A stretch of DNA of 64,000 nucleotides from Arthrobacter gandavensis (GCF_015355785.1 NZ_JADKYW010000005.1:1119394-1183393); one strand, 5' to 3'. Counted from the first letter of the stretch, positions 42,333-52,567 are shown. Program-made: numbers and translations. The notes: generated by a model not told the origin, from the letters alone.

Positions 42333-43775
42333 CTACGCCGGCGCGAGGGACGGCAGGGGCAGCCCAAAGACCCCGCGAAGGGCCTGGCCCGCAGCGTGGT
42401 AGCCGCCCATTCCGTGTACTCCGGGGCCGGGCGGGGTGGAGGCGGAGCACAGGAAGACACCTTTCAGCGGCGTCTTCCACGGAACCGGGGACAGCACCGG
42501 CCGGCGGATCATCTGTCCCAGGGTCACCGCGCCGGCACCGAAGTCACCGCCCACGTAGTTCTCGTTGTAGGCGGCGAGTCCGCGCGCCGTCGTCGTCCGC
42601 GTTTCGACGACGACATCCCGGAACCCGGGCGCGAAACGTTCAATCTGTGCCGTCACCGCAGCAGCCATGTCCCGGTCCGAGCCGGCCGGGACGTGGCAGT
42701 AGGTCCACAGGATGTGCCGGCCCGCGGGTGCGCGGGACGGGTCGAAGGCGCTGGGCTGGGACAGCAGCACATAGGGCTGCTCCGGATGCCGGCCGGAGGC
42801 AACGGCGGCTTCGGAGGCAGCGGTTTCGGCACGGGTTCCCCCCAGGTGGACTGTTCCTGCCTCGGTGAGGGCCGGATTCGCCCAGGGCACCGGCCCGGAG
42901 AGGATGAAGTCCACCTTGCAGGCGGCGTTGCCGTAGCGGAACTGCCGCAGCGCGCGCTCATAGCGTGCCGGCAGCGCTCCGGCGGCCAGCCGCAGCAGTC
43001 CTGCGGGAGCGGTATCGAGAATGACAGCGCGCGAGCCGGAGAGTTCGCGGAGCGAGTCGACCCTGTGCCCGGTCTCCAGTTCCCCTCCGTGCGCGCGGAG
43101 GTCCTCCACCATGGCGTCTGCGATCGCCTGGGATCCGCCCACGGGCACGGGCCAGCCGACTGTGTGGGCCAGCAGTGCCAGCAGCAGCCCGCCCCCGGCT
43201 GAGGGCAGGGACGGCAGCCGTCCCACCGGGTGGGCCATGACGCCGGTCAGCAGGGCGGGAGCCCTATCTTCACTGAAGCGGCGGTTCCAAGCTCCGGTTC
43301 CCTGGTCCAGGGCGGCCAGGCCAAACCGCAGAGCGGCCAGCGGCTCGCCGGGAATCTTCAGCAGCGGGTCCATCAGCGTACGCGTGATGGCTTCGCTGTG
43401 CTGCACCAGGGGGCGCATCAGCGCAGACCAGGCTTTACCGTCCGCCCCGAGGTCCTGGACGGTGCGGTCCAGGCTGCGGTAGGCCAAGGCGGCGCGCCCC
43501 CCGTCCATCGGCTGCGCGTAGGAAACATCCGGCACTTCCAGCCGGATCCGCTCTGACAGGCCAAAGTCCCGAAAAAAGGGTGCCGCGAGCGCCATGGGAT
43601 GCACCGCGGAACAGATATCGTGCCGGTGGCCCGGGCGGATGAGCTCGCTGGTGCGCGACCCGCCGCCTGCGGTGGGCGCGGCTTCCAGGACACGCACGGA
43701 CAGACCGGCGCGGGCCATCGTGACCGCCGCAGCCAAGCCGTTCGGCCCGGCTCCCACCACGGTCACGTCAGTCAC
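42333..43775 (-). CDS. Phytoene desaturase-like NAD(P)/FAD oxidoreductase
   Basis: This protein of about 480 residues has an FAD Rossmann motif (VTVVGAGPNGLAAAVTMARA) and a late GVFLCSASTPPGPGVHGMGGY segment that closes the FAD site. This layout is typical of phytoene desaturase/CrtI-like and other GMC-unrelated flavoproteins. Its GTG start (43775) overlaps the upstream stop as GTGACTGA, so translation is coupled to the FemAB-like gene. The substrate is unknown; no other carotenoid genes are here. Confidence 0.8.
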   Translation of the reverse strand: MTDVTVVGAGPNGLAAAVTMARAGLSVRVLEAAPTAGGGSRTSELIRPGHRHDICSAVHPMALAAPFFRDFGLSERIRLEVPDVSYAQPMDGGRAALAYRSLDRTVQDLGADGKAWSALMRPLVQHSEAITRTLMDPLLKIPGEPLAALRFGLAALDQGTGAWNRRFSEDRAPALLTGVMAHPVGRLPSLPSAGGGLLLALLAHTVGWPVPVGGSQAIADAMVEDLRAHGGELETGHRVDSLRELSGSRAVILDTAPAGLLRLAAGALPARYERALRQFRYGNAACKVDFILSGPVPWANPALTEAGTVHLGGTRAETAASEAAVASGRHPEQPYVLLSQPSAFDPSRAPAGRHILWTYCHVPAGSDRDMAAAVTAQIERFAPGFRDVVVETRTTTARGLAAYNENYVGGDFGAGAVTLGQMIRRPVLSPVPWKTPLKGVFLCSASTPPGPGVHGMGGYHAAGQALRGVFGLPLPSLAPA

Positions 43776-44841
43776 GGCCGGCCCCGGCACTGCCGTCTTT
43801 CAGGCGGGCGCGGGCGCTGCGCAGCAGCCCCGGCGCTTCCCGGCGCAGCCGAAGCGCCGTTGACAGGACGCGGTAGCGCAACGGAGAAAGCGGAATGTCA
43901 TACGTGGTTGGAACAGTGACCACGGTCTTCGAAAAGTTGCGCTTGAAGGTGGTGACGTTGGCGAGGGACGGGTAGTTCTCACTCTCGATCCCGGTCAGTC
44001 CGCAGGCTGTGTTGCCGGCGGCCTTGAGGATTTTGAATGCTTCCCACAGCAGCAGGTACGGGGCATTGGTCTTGCGGGCGTCCCGGGAGCTGGCGGCGAA
44101 GTAGTACACCGCGTAGCCGCGGTATTCCGTGGTGATCAGCCAGGAAACCGGCCTGCCTTCAACATAGGCCACCATCAGGCGCAGATAGTCTCCCAGTTCG
44201 GTGAGCAGGGTCTCGTAGAAAGCCGAGTCGAAACTGGAGAACCCGTCGCGGGCGGCGGTTTCCTGCATGATCGGGAACAGTTCGGTCCGGAAGACCTCGG
44301 CCCACCGTTCCCGTTCCACGGTGCGGACCTCCACCCCGAGCTTCTCCGCCTTGCGGATCAGGTTGCGGGCGTTGGGACGGAAGGCCGCGAAGATCTTTTC
44401 GGTGTCCGGGGTCAGGTCCACCACGATTTCGCGTTCGTACCAGCCGTGCTCCAAGGGTCCGGTGACCGGCGGGCTCGCATGTTCCACCTGCATCCGGACG
44501 TACAGCGGGTCGACGGCGGGATCGGCGCGGAACTGCTCCTGCACAGTGGCCACCAGGCGTGCCTCGGCGTCGGGGGTCCGCTCGGTGAACCAGGTTGGGC
44601 CGTTGACGGCCACCAGGGAGGGACGCAGGCGCCGGCGGGAGCGAAGGTAACTGGCGGTGGCCACGAGCTTCGCGCCGTCGTAATAGGCCCACACGCCGTA
44701 GGGTTCGCGGCCCAGGCGGGTTTCGAAGTCCGCCCAGTAAGGAGTCTGTTCCAGCGGAATGACAACACCGGGGTGCCGGGCCGCCAGGGACTCGAAGTCC
44801 TCGCGGGACAGCTGCTGGAAACGGTAGGGAGCGGGGGTCAC
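43768..44841 (-). CDS. FemAB/FemX family peptidoglycan bridge-forming enzyme
   Basis: This 357-residue protein has a GNAT-like double fold with LEQTPYWADFETRLGREPYG near the start, the FRPNARNLIRKAEKLGVEV block in the middle, and APYLLLWEAFKILKAAG with YDLGGI-like GLTGIESENYPSLAN near the end. This is the FemABX family, which adds amino acids from tRNA to the lipid II stem peptide. In Arthrobacter, interpeptide bridges are made by such enzymes. It is coupled to the upstream mannosyltransferase-like gene (GTGA) and downstream to the oxidoreductase (GTGACTGA). Confidence 0.87.
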   Translation of the reverse strand: MTPAPYRFQQLSREDFESLAARHPGVVIPLEQTPYWADFETRLGREPYGVWAYYDGAKLVATASYLRSRRRLRPSLVAVNGPTWFTERTPDAEARLVATVQEQFRADPAVDPLYVRMQVEHASPPVTGPLEHGWYEREIVVDLTPDTEKIFAAFRPNARNLIRKAEKLGVEVRTVERERWAEVFRTELFPIMQETAARDGFSSFDSAFYETLLTELGDYLRLMVAYVEGRPVSWLITTEYRGYAVYYFAASSRDARKTNAPYLLLWEAFKILKAAGNTACGLTGIESENYPSLANVTTFKRNFSKTVVTVPTTYDIPLSPLRYRVLSTALRLRREAPGLLRSARARLKDGSAGAGRD

Positions 44842-46283
44842 ATTGCTTCTTTCGCCGGGGCTGCGTCCGTTCCCAAGGGTACCCGAGGGCGGCGGGGCAG
44901 CCTGAGCCTCCAGCGGTCAGGAGCCTGGTTGAACGGCCCGCCCTGCGGATCGTCGATGCCCATGCGCCGCACCGGATCGGTCCGCGGGTCCCAAATGTCC
45001 ATCGCCACCCTGGCCATGAGGTACATGGTGGCTGCCATGTGTCCGACCACAGAAAGCACGAACCAGCCGGGATCAAGGTTGTTTTCCGGGGCTCCCCCGC
45101 CAACCAGGAAGGCGAGGTAGAGCCAGATGGCCCACCAGTGCATCACCTCGAAGAACTGCCAGATCAGGAAATCCCGCCAGCGCGGCCTCGCCAGCGCCAG
45201 CAGCGGCACGAGCCACAGCACGAACTGGGGCGAGTAGACCTTGTTGGTGAGGATGAATGCCGCCACGATCAGGAACACCAGCTGCGCTATGCGGGGCCGC
45301 TGCGGAGCCGCAAGGGCCAGGAGGGCGATTCCTGCGCAGGCCAGCGCAAACAGGAAGTATGCCCAGAAGCTGATGAACGCGGCGTCCACCGCGTGCTCGG
45401 GGAACGTGATGTTCCAGGCCTGCCAGACGCTTGAATTGCCCGCGCCGCGGTCGCGGGAGAATTCGTAGAAGAATTTCCAGCCCTGGAAGTCGCGGAGCAT
45501 GAACGGAATGTTGACCGCCAGCCAGGTCAGCGCCGTGGCAGCAAAGGTGATGGCAGCAGCCCGCAGCTTCAGGGTTCGCAGGGCCAGGACGAGGACAGCT
45601 CCGAGGATGAGGACCGGATAGAGCTTCAGTGCCGTGCCGAGGCCCAGCAGGACGCCGGCCAGGAGCGGTTTGCTGCGGGCGAAAGCCAGCATGCCCAGGG
45701 CCGCCAGCATCACGGCCCAGATGTCCCAGTTGATGAACATGGACAGGATCATGGCCGGAGCCACCGCAACCATTGCTGCGTCCCAGGGACGGCGGTTGGC
45801 CATCCGCATGGTGGCGATCACCGTGACTATCCAAGCTGCGGTGGCAAAGACGGCGTTCAGGTCGAAGTAGACCAACCCCCGGGATTCCGCGTCCGCAGGC
45901 ACCAGCCAGGCCACGAACCCGGCCAGCAGCCCCAGCAGCACCGGATACTCAAACTCGGATCCGGGGCTGATGAAGGGATAGATCCCCGCGCCCAGCCCGC
46001 GGGCACCAAAAAGTGCGGGCCAGTCGGAGTAGCAGGCCTGGTAGAACTGGTTGGACCAGCCGTTGAGCCGGCAGGGGGTCTTCGCGAGCAGCGCCAGCAG
46101 GGCTGCACCGGTGGTCAGCAGAATCAGGACCCGCGGGATGGTGAAGAATCCCGGGGAAACAATTCCCGGCGCCGTGTACCGGCCCAAAGGACCGCCCAGT
46201 ACCTCAGTGAACCGGCGCAGCAGCCGGTCATTCCGGCTGGGTACCACAATCCGCATCGGCCGTCGGCGGGGAGTTGAATCCAT
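44838..46283 (-). CDS. GT87-type membrane glycosyltransferase
   Basis: This protein of about 481 residues has ten or more hydrophobic segments and the GT87/GT-C pattern near the start (CYSDWPALFGARGLGAGIYPF, then SEFEYPVLLGLLAGF). Late features are FILTNKVYSPQFVLWLVPLL and a cytoplasmic Arg-rich tail. GT87 enzymes of actinobacteria use polyprenyl-phosphate mannose or arabinose to build envelope glycans. I chose the ATG at 46283 because the longer reading is not conserved. It begins a three-gene coupled set with FemAB-like and desaturase-like genes. Confidence 0.85.
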   Translation of the reverse strand: MDSTPRRRPMRIVVPSRNDRLLRRFTEVLGGPLGRYTAPGIVSPGFFTIPRVLILLTTGAALLALLAKTPCRLNGWSNQFYQACYSDWPALFGARGLGAGIYPFISPGSEFEYPVLLGLLAGFVAWLVPADAESRGLVYFDLNAVFATAAWIVTVIATMRMANRRPWDAAMVAVAPAMILSMFINWDIWAVMLAALGMLAFARSKPLLAGVLLGLGTALKLYPVLILGAVLVLALRTLKLRAAAITFAATALTWLAVNIPFMLRDFQGWKFFYEFSRDRGAGNSSVWQAWNITFPEHAVDAAFISFWAYFLFALACAGIALLALAAPQRPRIAQLVFLIVAAFILTNKVYSPQFVLWLVPLLALARPRWRDFLIWQFFEVMHWWAIWLYLAFLVGGGAPENNLDPGWFVLSVVGHMAATMYLMARVAMDIWDPRTDPVRRMGIDDPQGGPFNQAPDRWRLRLPRRPRVPLGTDAAPAKEAM

Positions 46284-46511
46284 GCCTACCAGTATGCAGG
46301 TGCACCTGCCTCCGGCTAGGAGCGACGGCCCAAATAGTCCCAAACTTCACCGCTGCCGGGGCATGCACCGTCCAGGACGGGGTCCGCTGCCGGCACCCGG
46401 GTCCAGCCTGGCCGCGTTGCTGAGGTTGATGGTCCGGTCACGCCGCAGACGGAAATGGTTCCGGTGGAGGCTCGCCGGTTGGCCCGTTCACCGCCGGCGG
46501 GTCAAGACCGC

Positions 46512-46931
46512 TCAGCGAAGGGCGAGCCGGGTCTGCGTCTGCAGGGCGCCCGACTCGGTCTTGAGCCGGTGGAGCAGCGCGTCGAGCGCCGGCATGCCCG
46601 GCACCCGGACGTTGAGCAGATAGTCGTAGGGGCCGGTCACATGCACGGCGTCGCGGACTGCGGGATTGTCCTGGGCCCAGGCCAGGAACGAGCGGGAATC
46701 CGCCTCGGGCTTCAACCTCACATCAATGAAGGCCTGGAGTCCGGCACCGGGTTCCTGCTCCTCTTCGGCCAGGACGGCACGGTAGCCGAGGATGATGCCG
46801 GCGGTTTCCAGACGCCGGACCCGCGCAGCGGCAGCGTTGGTGCTCAGCCCAACACGGCGGCCGAGCTCGGCAAACGAAATTCTCGCCTCGCGCTGCAGAA
46901 TGCTGACAATTGAGCTGTCTGTGGCGTCCAT
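46512..46931 (-). CDS. Lrp/AsnC family regulator
   Basis: This 139-residue protein has the Lrp helix-turn-helix (VSILQREARISFAELGRRVG, LSTNAAAARVRRLETAGII) and the RAM/ligand domain (VRVPGMPALDALLHRL). It is divergent from a LysE-type exporter with about 70 bp between, the classic arrangement in which an amino-acid-sensing Lrp-type protein activates the exporter. Confidence 0.92.
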   Translation of the reverse strand: MDATDSSIVSILQREARISFAELGRRVGLSTNAAAARVRRLETAGIILGYRAVLAEEEQEPGAGLQAFIDVRLKPEADSRSFLAWAQDNPAVRDAVHVTGPYDYLLNVRVPGMPALDALLHRLKTESGALQTQTRLALR

Positions 46932-47000
46932 AAGGGAACTTTAGCTGCCGGGATGGGAGAAACCGCAGTACGGACTTGGTGCCGGAGCGAGAATCGCCAC

Positions 47001-47624
47001 ATGGAGATCTTTCTGGCGGTGGCCGCGGGAGCAGCGGCTGGATTCGGCCTGGCGGCCCCTCTCGGTGCCGTCGCTGTCCTGCTGCTGCGCGAGGGCCTGG
47101 CTGCTGGATTCCGCCGGGCCGCGCCTGCCGCCGCCGCCGTAGCACTGGTGGATGCAGGGTACTGCGCCCTGGCCGTGACCGCCGGGAGTGCCGCTGCGCC
47201 GGTAATTGCCTCTTGGGGGCCGGCCCCCTCCGCGGCCGGCGGACTGGCGCTCATGGCCCTCGGCCTGGGCGGACTGCTCCGAGCCCGCCCCGGTGATTCT
47301 GCACGCCATGACCCCGCGGCGGCCTCGCGGAGCCGGCGGCGTTTTGCCCTCTTCATGGCACTCACCGCCGCCAACCCGGTCACACTGCTCTACTTCACTG
47401 CCCTGGCCACCGGTTTGTCCGGACTGGTTGCCGCACCCGGCGCAGCGGCAGCCTTCGTCGCCGGCACGGGCGCGGCGTCCGGGGCCTGGCAGCTGGGACT
47501 TGTCCTGGCAGGAGCGACTCTAAAGGGAAGGGTGACCCCGGCGGTGCAGCGAGGCCTTTCCCGGGCCGGGAACTGCACCGTTGCGGTACTGGGTGCCGCT
47601 GCCCTGGCGGCTGCCCTGTCGTGA
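47001..47624 (+). CDS. LysE family amino acid exporter
   Basis: This 207-residue protein has six hydrophobic segments and reads IFLAVAAGAAAGFGLAAPLG, AVLLLREGLAAGFRRA and MALTAANPVTLLYFTALATG, matching the LysE/RhtB family. I chose the ATG at 47001 because the earlier frame runs into the promoter. The divergent Lrp gene probably controls it. Confidence 0.88.
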   Translation: MEIFLAVAAGAAAGFGLAAPLGAVAVLLLREGLAAGFRRAAPAAAAVALVDAGYCALAVTAGSAAAPVIASWGPAPSAAGGLALMALGLGGLLRARPGDSARHDPAAASRSRRRFALFMALTAANPVTLLYFTALATGLSGLVAAPGAAAAFVAGTGAASGAWQLGLVLAGATLKGRVTPAVQRGLSRAGNCTVAVLGAAALAAALS

Positions 47625-47763
47625 GCGGAAATAGCCGAAAGCTACAACTCCCTTGAGTATTTGCTGGACGAAGTAGACTGGGTCAGTTGCCTGCGCAGCC
47701 TGCTGCGTCACATCCGCGAGTCCGCGGCGGGCGGCGGCACAGGAATGTCTTCAAAGGAGAACC

Positions 47764-48849
47764 GTGGCAAATAACCCGATCCGGGTGGCAATCGTTGGTG
47801 TTGGAAACTGCGCAGCATCGCTGGTGCAGGGTGTCCAGTACTACCGCGACGCCGACCCGTCAGCAACCGTCCCAGGCCTGATGCACGTCCAGTTCGGCGA
47901 CTACCACGTCAATGACGTGCAGTTCGCGGCCGCATTCGACGTCGACGCGAAGAAGGTCGGTCTGGACCTGGCCGACGCAATCGGCGCCAGCGAAAACAAC
48001 ACCATCAAGATTGCCGACGTTCCGCAGACCGGCGTGACGGTGCAGCGCGGCCACACCCTGGACGGCCTCGGCAAGTACTACCGCGAGACGATCAGCGAGT
48101 CCGACGAGGATCCGGTAGACATCGTCGCCGAGCTCAAGGCAGCGGACATCGACGTCATGGTCTGCTACCTGCCGGTCGGCTCCGAGCAGGCAGCGAAGTT
48201 CTACGCCCAGTGCGCGATCGACGCCGGCGTGGCCTTTGTCAACGCCCTGCCCGTCTTCATCGCCGGAACCAAGGAGTGGGCGGACAAGTTCACCGCTGCC
48301 GGCGTGCCGATCGTGGGTGACGACATCAAGAGCCAGATCGGTGCCACCATTACGCACCGCGTGATGGCGAAGCTCTTCGAAGACCGCGGCGTCACGCTGG
48401 ACCGCACATACCAGCTGAACGTCGGCGGGAACATGGACTTCAAGAACATGCTCGAGCGCGAGCGGCTTGAATCCAAGAAGATCTCCAAGACGCAGGCCGT
48501 CACCTCCAACGTCTCAGCCGAAATGGCCGCCAACGACGTCCACATCGGTCCGTCCGACTTCGTGGCCTGGCTGGATGACCGCAAGTGGGCGTTCGTCCGC
48601 CTCGAAGGCCGCAACTTCGGCGACGCTCCGGTGTCGCTGGAGTACAAGCTTGAGGTCTGGGACTCCCCCAACTCCGCCGGCGTGATCATCGATGCCGTCC
48701 GCGCGGCGAAGATTGCCCTGGACCGTGGAATCGGCGGGCCGATCCTCTCGGCCTCCAGCTACTTCATGAAGTCCCCGCCGGAGCAGTACAACGATGACAT
48801 TGCCCGCGAAAAGGTGGAGCAGTTCATCCGGGGCGAAGCCGAGCGCTAA
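47764..48849 (+). CDS. ino1: Inositol-3-phosphate synthase
   Basis: This 361-residue enzyme converts glucose-6-phosphate to inositol-1-phosphate (1L-myo-inositol 3-phosphate). The Rossmann motif is near the start ([18 protein letters not shown]), with [40 protein letters not shown] and [15 protein letters not shown], all typical of the short actinobacterial IPS. It starts with GTG after AAAGGAGA. It supplies inositol phosphate for MshA (50671-51915) in mycothiol synthesis and for phosphatidylinositol. Confidence 0.96.
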   Translation: MANNPIRVAIVGVGNCAASLVQGVQYYRDADPSATVPGLMHVQFGDYHVNDVQFAAAFDVDAKKVGLDLADAIGASENNTIKIADVPQTGVTVQRGHTLDGLGKYYRETISESDEDPVDIVAELKAADIDVMVCYLPVGSEQAAKFYAQCAIDAGVAFVNALPVFIAGTKEWADKFTAAGVPIVGDDIKSQIGATITHRVMAKLFEDRGVTLDRTYQLNVGGNMDFKNMLERERLESKKISKTQAVTSNVSAEMAANDVHIGPSDFVAWLDDRKWAFVRLEGRNFGDAPVSLEYKLEVWDSPNSAGVIIDAVRAAKIALDRGIGGPILSASSYFMKSPPEQYNDDIAREKVEQFIRGEAER

Positions 48850-48873
48850 GCTCCCTCCCCCTTCAAAATCGAT

Positions 48874-48921
48874 ATGACAGAAAGTGCACGTCCCAGCGCT
48901 GGGACGTGCACTTTCTGTTAT
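48874..48921. terminator. Bidirectional terminator between ino1 and fhs
   Basis: A near-perfect palindrome centred at 48897/48898, with the strongest part CAGAAAGTGCACGTCCCAGC and its complement at 48878-48917. It separates convergent genes and could stop transcription from both sides. Confidence 0.9.
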
Positions 48922-48936
48922 CTCGTTGGACGCTCG

Positions 48937-50604
48937 TTAGAACAGGCCCGACGGCGTTCCGTCCGCTGCCACTGCCATGCGCAGCGCGGCGGGCTGCTTG
49001 GGCAGCCCGGGCATGGTCATCACCGCGCCGGTCATTGCCACGATGAAACCTGCCCCGGTCTTGGGTACCAGGTCCCGGACATGGATGGTGAAACCCTCGG
49101 GCGCACCAAGCCGGGCCGCGTCGTCGGAGAACGAGTACTGGGTCTTCGCCATGCAGACCGGAACGTTTTCCCAGCCGTTGGCTTCGATTTCTTCCAGCCG
49201 GCGCAGCGCCGGCACTGAAAACTCGACGTCGTCCGCTCCGTAGATCTCCCGAACCACCGTGCGGATTTTCTCCGCGACCCCCATCTGCAGCGGATACAGC
49301 GGCTGGAAATCCACGTTCCGCTTCAGTGCCGCCAGCACCTTGGCAGCGAGATCATCGCCGCCCGGCCCGCCGCCGCCCTGCGCCCAGACATCCGCCACGG
49401 CGGCATCGACACCCTCCTGCGAGCACCAGTGCAGGAGCCATTCGATCTCCTCCGGGCTATCGGTGGTGAAGCGGTTGATGGCCACTACCGGCAGGAAGCC
49501 GAACTTGCCAAGGTTGCGCACATGCCTGCGCAGGTTCGCGGTGCCTGCTTCAAGTCCCGCAAGGTTGGGTTCATCCAGCCGCTCCCGGGGCACTCCTCCG
49601 TGCATCTTGAGTGCACGGATGGTGGCCACGACGACGACGGCGTCCGGAGCCACGTCCGCCACGCGGGAGGTAATGTCCATGTACTTTTCGGCACCGAGGT
49701 CCGCCCCGAAGCCCGCCTCGGTAACCACCACGTCAGCCAGGTCGCGGCCCAGGGATGTGGCGATCACCGAGTTGCAGCCGTGCGCAATATTGGCGAAGGG
49801 GCCGCCGTGGACCAGCGCGGGAGTGCCGGCAATGGTCTGCACCAGGTTAGGCTTCAGGGCGTCCTTGAGCAGCAGTGCCAGCGCCCCCTGGACCTGCAGG
49901 TCCGCCACGGTCACCGGTGTCCGGTCCCAGGTGTAGCCGACGGTGATCCGTGCCAGCCGTGCCGTCAGGTCCTCGATGTCCGTCGCCAGGCAGAACACGG
50001 CCATGATCTCCGAGGCCACGGTGATGTCGAACCCGTCCTCGCGGACCGTGCCCTGCCCCGGGCCGCCCAGACCCACCACAATGTGCCGCAGTGAGCGGTC
50101 ATTCATGTCCATGACCCGGCGGAATGTTATCCGCCGGGGATCGATGCCCAGTTCGTTCCCCTGGAAAATGTGGTTGTCCACCAGCGCCGCCAGGGCGTTA
50201 TTGGCACTCGTAATGGCGTGGAAGTCCCCCGTGAAGTGCAGGTTGATCTCCTCCATTGGAATCACCTGCGAATAGCCGCCGCCGGTGGCGCCGCCCTTCA
50301 TGCCCAGTACCGGTCCCAGGGACGGTTCACGGAGGGCAATCACCGTTTTTTGTCCGGCACGGGCCAGGGCATCCCCAAGCCCCACGGTCACCGTGGACTT
50401 GCCCTCCCCCGCCGGTGTGGGGCTCATGGCCGTTACCAGGACAACCTTGCCGCGCTCGTCCCGTCTGGGCACCAGGGCAGTGTTTACCTTTGCCTTGTAG
50501 CGCCCGTAGAGTTCCAGCGCCTCCTCAGGTATGCCTGCTGAACGCGCTACGTCGGTGATGGGCTGCAGCGTCGCAGCCCGGGAAATTTCGAGGTCATTGG
50601 CCAT
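48937..50604 (-). CDS. fhs: Formate-tetrahydrofolate ligase
   Basis: This 555-residue enzyme makes 10-formyl-THF from formate, THF and ATP. It begins [20 protein letters not shown], has an ATP loop ([20 protein letters not shown], about residues 60-80) and the conserved [20 protein letters not shown] and [16 protein letters not shown] blocks. Complete length. It lies between ino1 and mshA but belongs to one-carbon metabolism. Confidence 0.97.
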   Translation of the reverse strand: MANDLEISRAATLQPITDVARSAGIPEEALELYGRYKAKVNTALVPRRDERGKVVLVTAMSPTPAGEGKSTVTVGLGDALARAGQKTVIALREPSLGPVLGMKGGATGGGYSQVIPMEEINLHFTGDFHAITSANNALAALVDNHIFQGNELGIDPRRITFRRVMDMNDRSLRHIVVGLGGPGQGTVREDGFDITVASEIMAVFCLATDIEDLTARLARITVGYTWDRTPVTVADLQVQGALALLLKDALKPNLVQTIAGTPALVHGGPFANIAHGCNSVIATSLGRDLADVVVTEAGFGADLGAEKYMDITSRVADVAPDAVVVVATIRALKMHGGVPRERLDEPNLAGLEAGTANLRRHVRNLGKFGFLPVVAINRFTTDSPEEIEWLLHWCSQEGVDAAVADVWAQGGGGPGGDDLAAKVLAALKRNVDFQPLYPLQMGVAEKIRTVVREIYGADDVEFSVPALRRLEEIEANGWENVPVCMAKTQYSFSDDAARLGAPEGFTIHVRDLVPKTGAGFIVAMTGAVMTMPGLPKQPAALRMAVAADGTPSGLF

Positions 50605-50670
50605 GGCTCAACGCTGGCACCGGCACGGGCGCCCGTCAATGCGGCGCACCCGCGCACGGGGAGACGGTAT

Positions 50671-51915
50671 TTAGTTCCCGACGGCGTGGGCAGCGGACTG
50701 TTCGGAGGCGTGCAGGTAGGACTGGGTGGTCAGGGCGGCCGTCCGCCGCCAGCCGAAGGAGCGCGCGTGCTCGGCCGCGCCCCGGCCAAGTTCCATGCGC
50801 CAGGCACCGTGGTCGTACAGCGCTTCAAGTTCAACGGCCCAGCGTGAGGGGTCGTGCCCCTGGACCAGGACGCCCGTGCGCCCGGAACTGACGGCTTTCG
50901 GCAGGCCGCCGACGTCGGCCGCCAGGACCGGAGTGCCGCACGCCTGGGCTTCCAGCGCAACCAGGCCGAACGATTCGCTGAACGAAGGCACCGCAACCAC
51001 GTCCGCGGACCTGAACCATCCGGCCAGGCCTTGGGCCGCTACGGGAGGATGCAGCCGGACGACGCCCTCCAGCCGGTGGGCGCGGATTGCGGCTTCCAGG
51101 TCGAGGACCTCTGAACCGCTGGGCGCGCCCAGGATGCTGACGCGCAGCGGAATGTCCGGGCGGCAGGCCCGAAGCCGGGCGGCGGACTCAACCAGCACCT
51201 GCGGGCCTTTCATCCGCTGGATGCGCCCGGCGAAGACCACATGGAATTCATCCCGGCCCAGGCCGCGGCGTGTCCGTGCCTCGTACCTGCCTGCCGGGGA
51301 AAAGACTTCCAGGTCCACTCCCGGGGCAACCACGTCGATCGACGCCGGATCCGCGCCGTACCACGCGGCCAGCTCGTCCGCTTCCGTGGTGGTGTTCGCG
51401 ATGAGGCGGGCAGCCGAGTCCACGATTTCCTGTTCGCCGTGGATCCGGACCTGCGGTTCGGGGGTTTCGCCCGGCTGGAGCTGCAGGTTCTTCACCCGTG
51501 CCATCGTGTGCATGGTGTGGACCAGGGGAACGTCCCAGTGCCGGGCAAGGCTGAGCCCGGCAATGCCCGAAACCCAGTAGTGGGAGTGCAGGGCATCAAA
51601 GCGGGGGCCGTGAAGTGCTGCGCGGGCTACGCCCTCAGCCAGTTCAGCAGACAGTTTGGGAAGGAGTTCCTTGGGAACCTTGCGTCGCGGACCGGCCGTG
51701 ACATGGTGCACCGTAACCCCGGGAGCCAGTTCGACGGCGCTGGGCTGGTCCGGTGCGCAAGCACGCGTGAAGATGTCCACTTCCACGCCCATTTTCGCCA
51801 TTTCGACGGCTACGGAACGAACGTAGACATTCATCCCGCCCGCGTCGCCGGAACCAGGCTGTTCGAGCGGCGAGGTATGCAGCGAGAGCATGGCCACCCG
51901 GTTGACCTGGGGCAC
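50671..51915 (-). CDS. mshA: D-inositol-3-phosphate glycosyltransferase (mycothiol synthesis)
   Basis: This 414-residue GT4 enzyme transfers GlcNAc to inositol-3-phosphate, the first step of mycothiol synthesis. It has the MshA signature near the start (HTSPLEQPGSGDAGGMNVYV), the GT4 loop VFAGRIQRMKGPQVLVESAA and the late SFSESFGLVALEAQACGTPV. The start is GTG at 51915. ino1 lies 2 kb away and makes its acceptor. Confidence 0.96.
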   Translation of the reverse strand: MPQVNRVAMLSLHTSPLEQPGSGDAGGMNVYVRSVAVEMAKMGVEVDIFTRACAPDQPSAVELAPGVTVHHVTAGPRRKVPKELLPKLSAELAEGVARAALHGPRFDALHSHYWVSGIAGLSLARHWDVPLVHTMHTMARVKNLQLQPGETPEPQVRIHGEQEIVDSAARLIANTTTEADELAAWYGADPASIDVVAPGVDLEVFSPAGRYEARTRRGLGRDEFHVVFAGRIQRMKGPQVLVESAARLRACRPDIPLRVSILGAPSGSEVLDLEAAIRAHRLEGVVRLHPPVAAQGLAGWFRSADVVAVPSFSESFGLVALEAQACGTPVLAADVGGLPKAVSSGRTGVLVQGHDPSRWAVELEALYDHGAWRMELGRGAAEHARSFGWRRTAALTTQSYLHASEQSAAHAVGN

Positions 51916-52044
51916 AGCACTCCCTTCGTCGCTGGCCTGTGTTTCCCTACCTATCGACCATACAACGCCAGCGGGTCCAGCTTTGTTTCCTCGACCCCGG
52001 GCTGCCGCGGAATTCCGGGGCAGACCGGGGAAGGGTGTGCAGTC

Positions 52045-52362
52045 TCACCGCCCGTGGAAGGATGCCGGTGCGCTGATCCTGAGCAGACGCAGCTGACGCT
52101 GTTCCTGTTCATCCACCAGCCGTCCACTGGCGGCAGACCGCACCACGGCGGCCCGCAGGAACAGCCGGAACAGCCGGAACAGGCCGGTTGCCGCCCGGCG
52201 GTGAGACGAGGCCGGATGGCGGGACGGTCCCCGATGACGGGACGGGGCCGGCCGGCCCTCGGTCGGTGCCGGAGAAGCACCGGCCCGTCGAGCGGGGGCT
52301 GCGTCCGTGTCTGGCTGAAGGAAGGCCGACGGTTTGGCGAAGGGCAGTTTGTAAAATGGCAT
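52045..52362 (-). CDS. Small basic protein, unknown
   Basis: This 105-residue protein begins MPFYKLPFAKPSAFLQPDTD, has a Pro/Arg-rich middle and LFRLFRLFLRAAVVRSAASG near the end. Third codon positions are mostly G or C, and CGGAG lies seven bases before the ATG. I recognise no family, but codon use supports translation. It is preceded by an AT-rich stretch that could be its promoter. Confidence 0.5.
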   Translation of the reverse strand: MPFYKLPFAKPSAFLQPDTDAAPARRAGASPAPTEGRPAPSRHRGPSRHPASSHRRAATGLFRLFRLFLRAAVVRSAASGRLVDEQEQRQLRLLRISAPASFHGR

Positions 52363-52525
52363 GACAAAACTCCGAAAAGGGCGCGCAAAAGCGCATGAAT
52401 GATAAATGTCGGAAACGCCGTAAAGAACGCTAAAAAGGGAACCCGGCGGGTACGGAAAACTACACCCAATGCTTTAGGTGCATTTCCACAGCTGCAGTCT
52501 CAGCCGAACGGTCCACGCCGGTACA

Positions 52526-52567
52526 AGGCACTGCGCTGAACGTACTCCGCTGCACATACTCCGCTGG
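52526..52567. repeat. Three tandem 14-bp repeats
   Basis: Units at 52526-52539, 52540-52553 and 52554-52567 share the core CTCCGCTG (second and third) or CTGCGCTG (first). They lie upstream of the small basic protein gene on the minus strand and could be operator sites. Confidence 0.55.
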
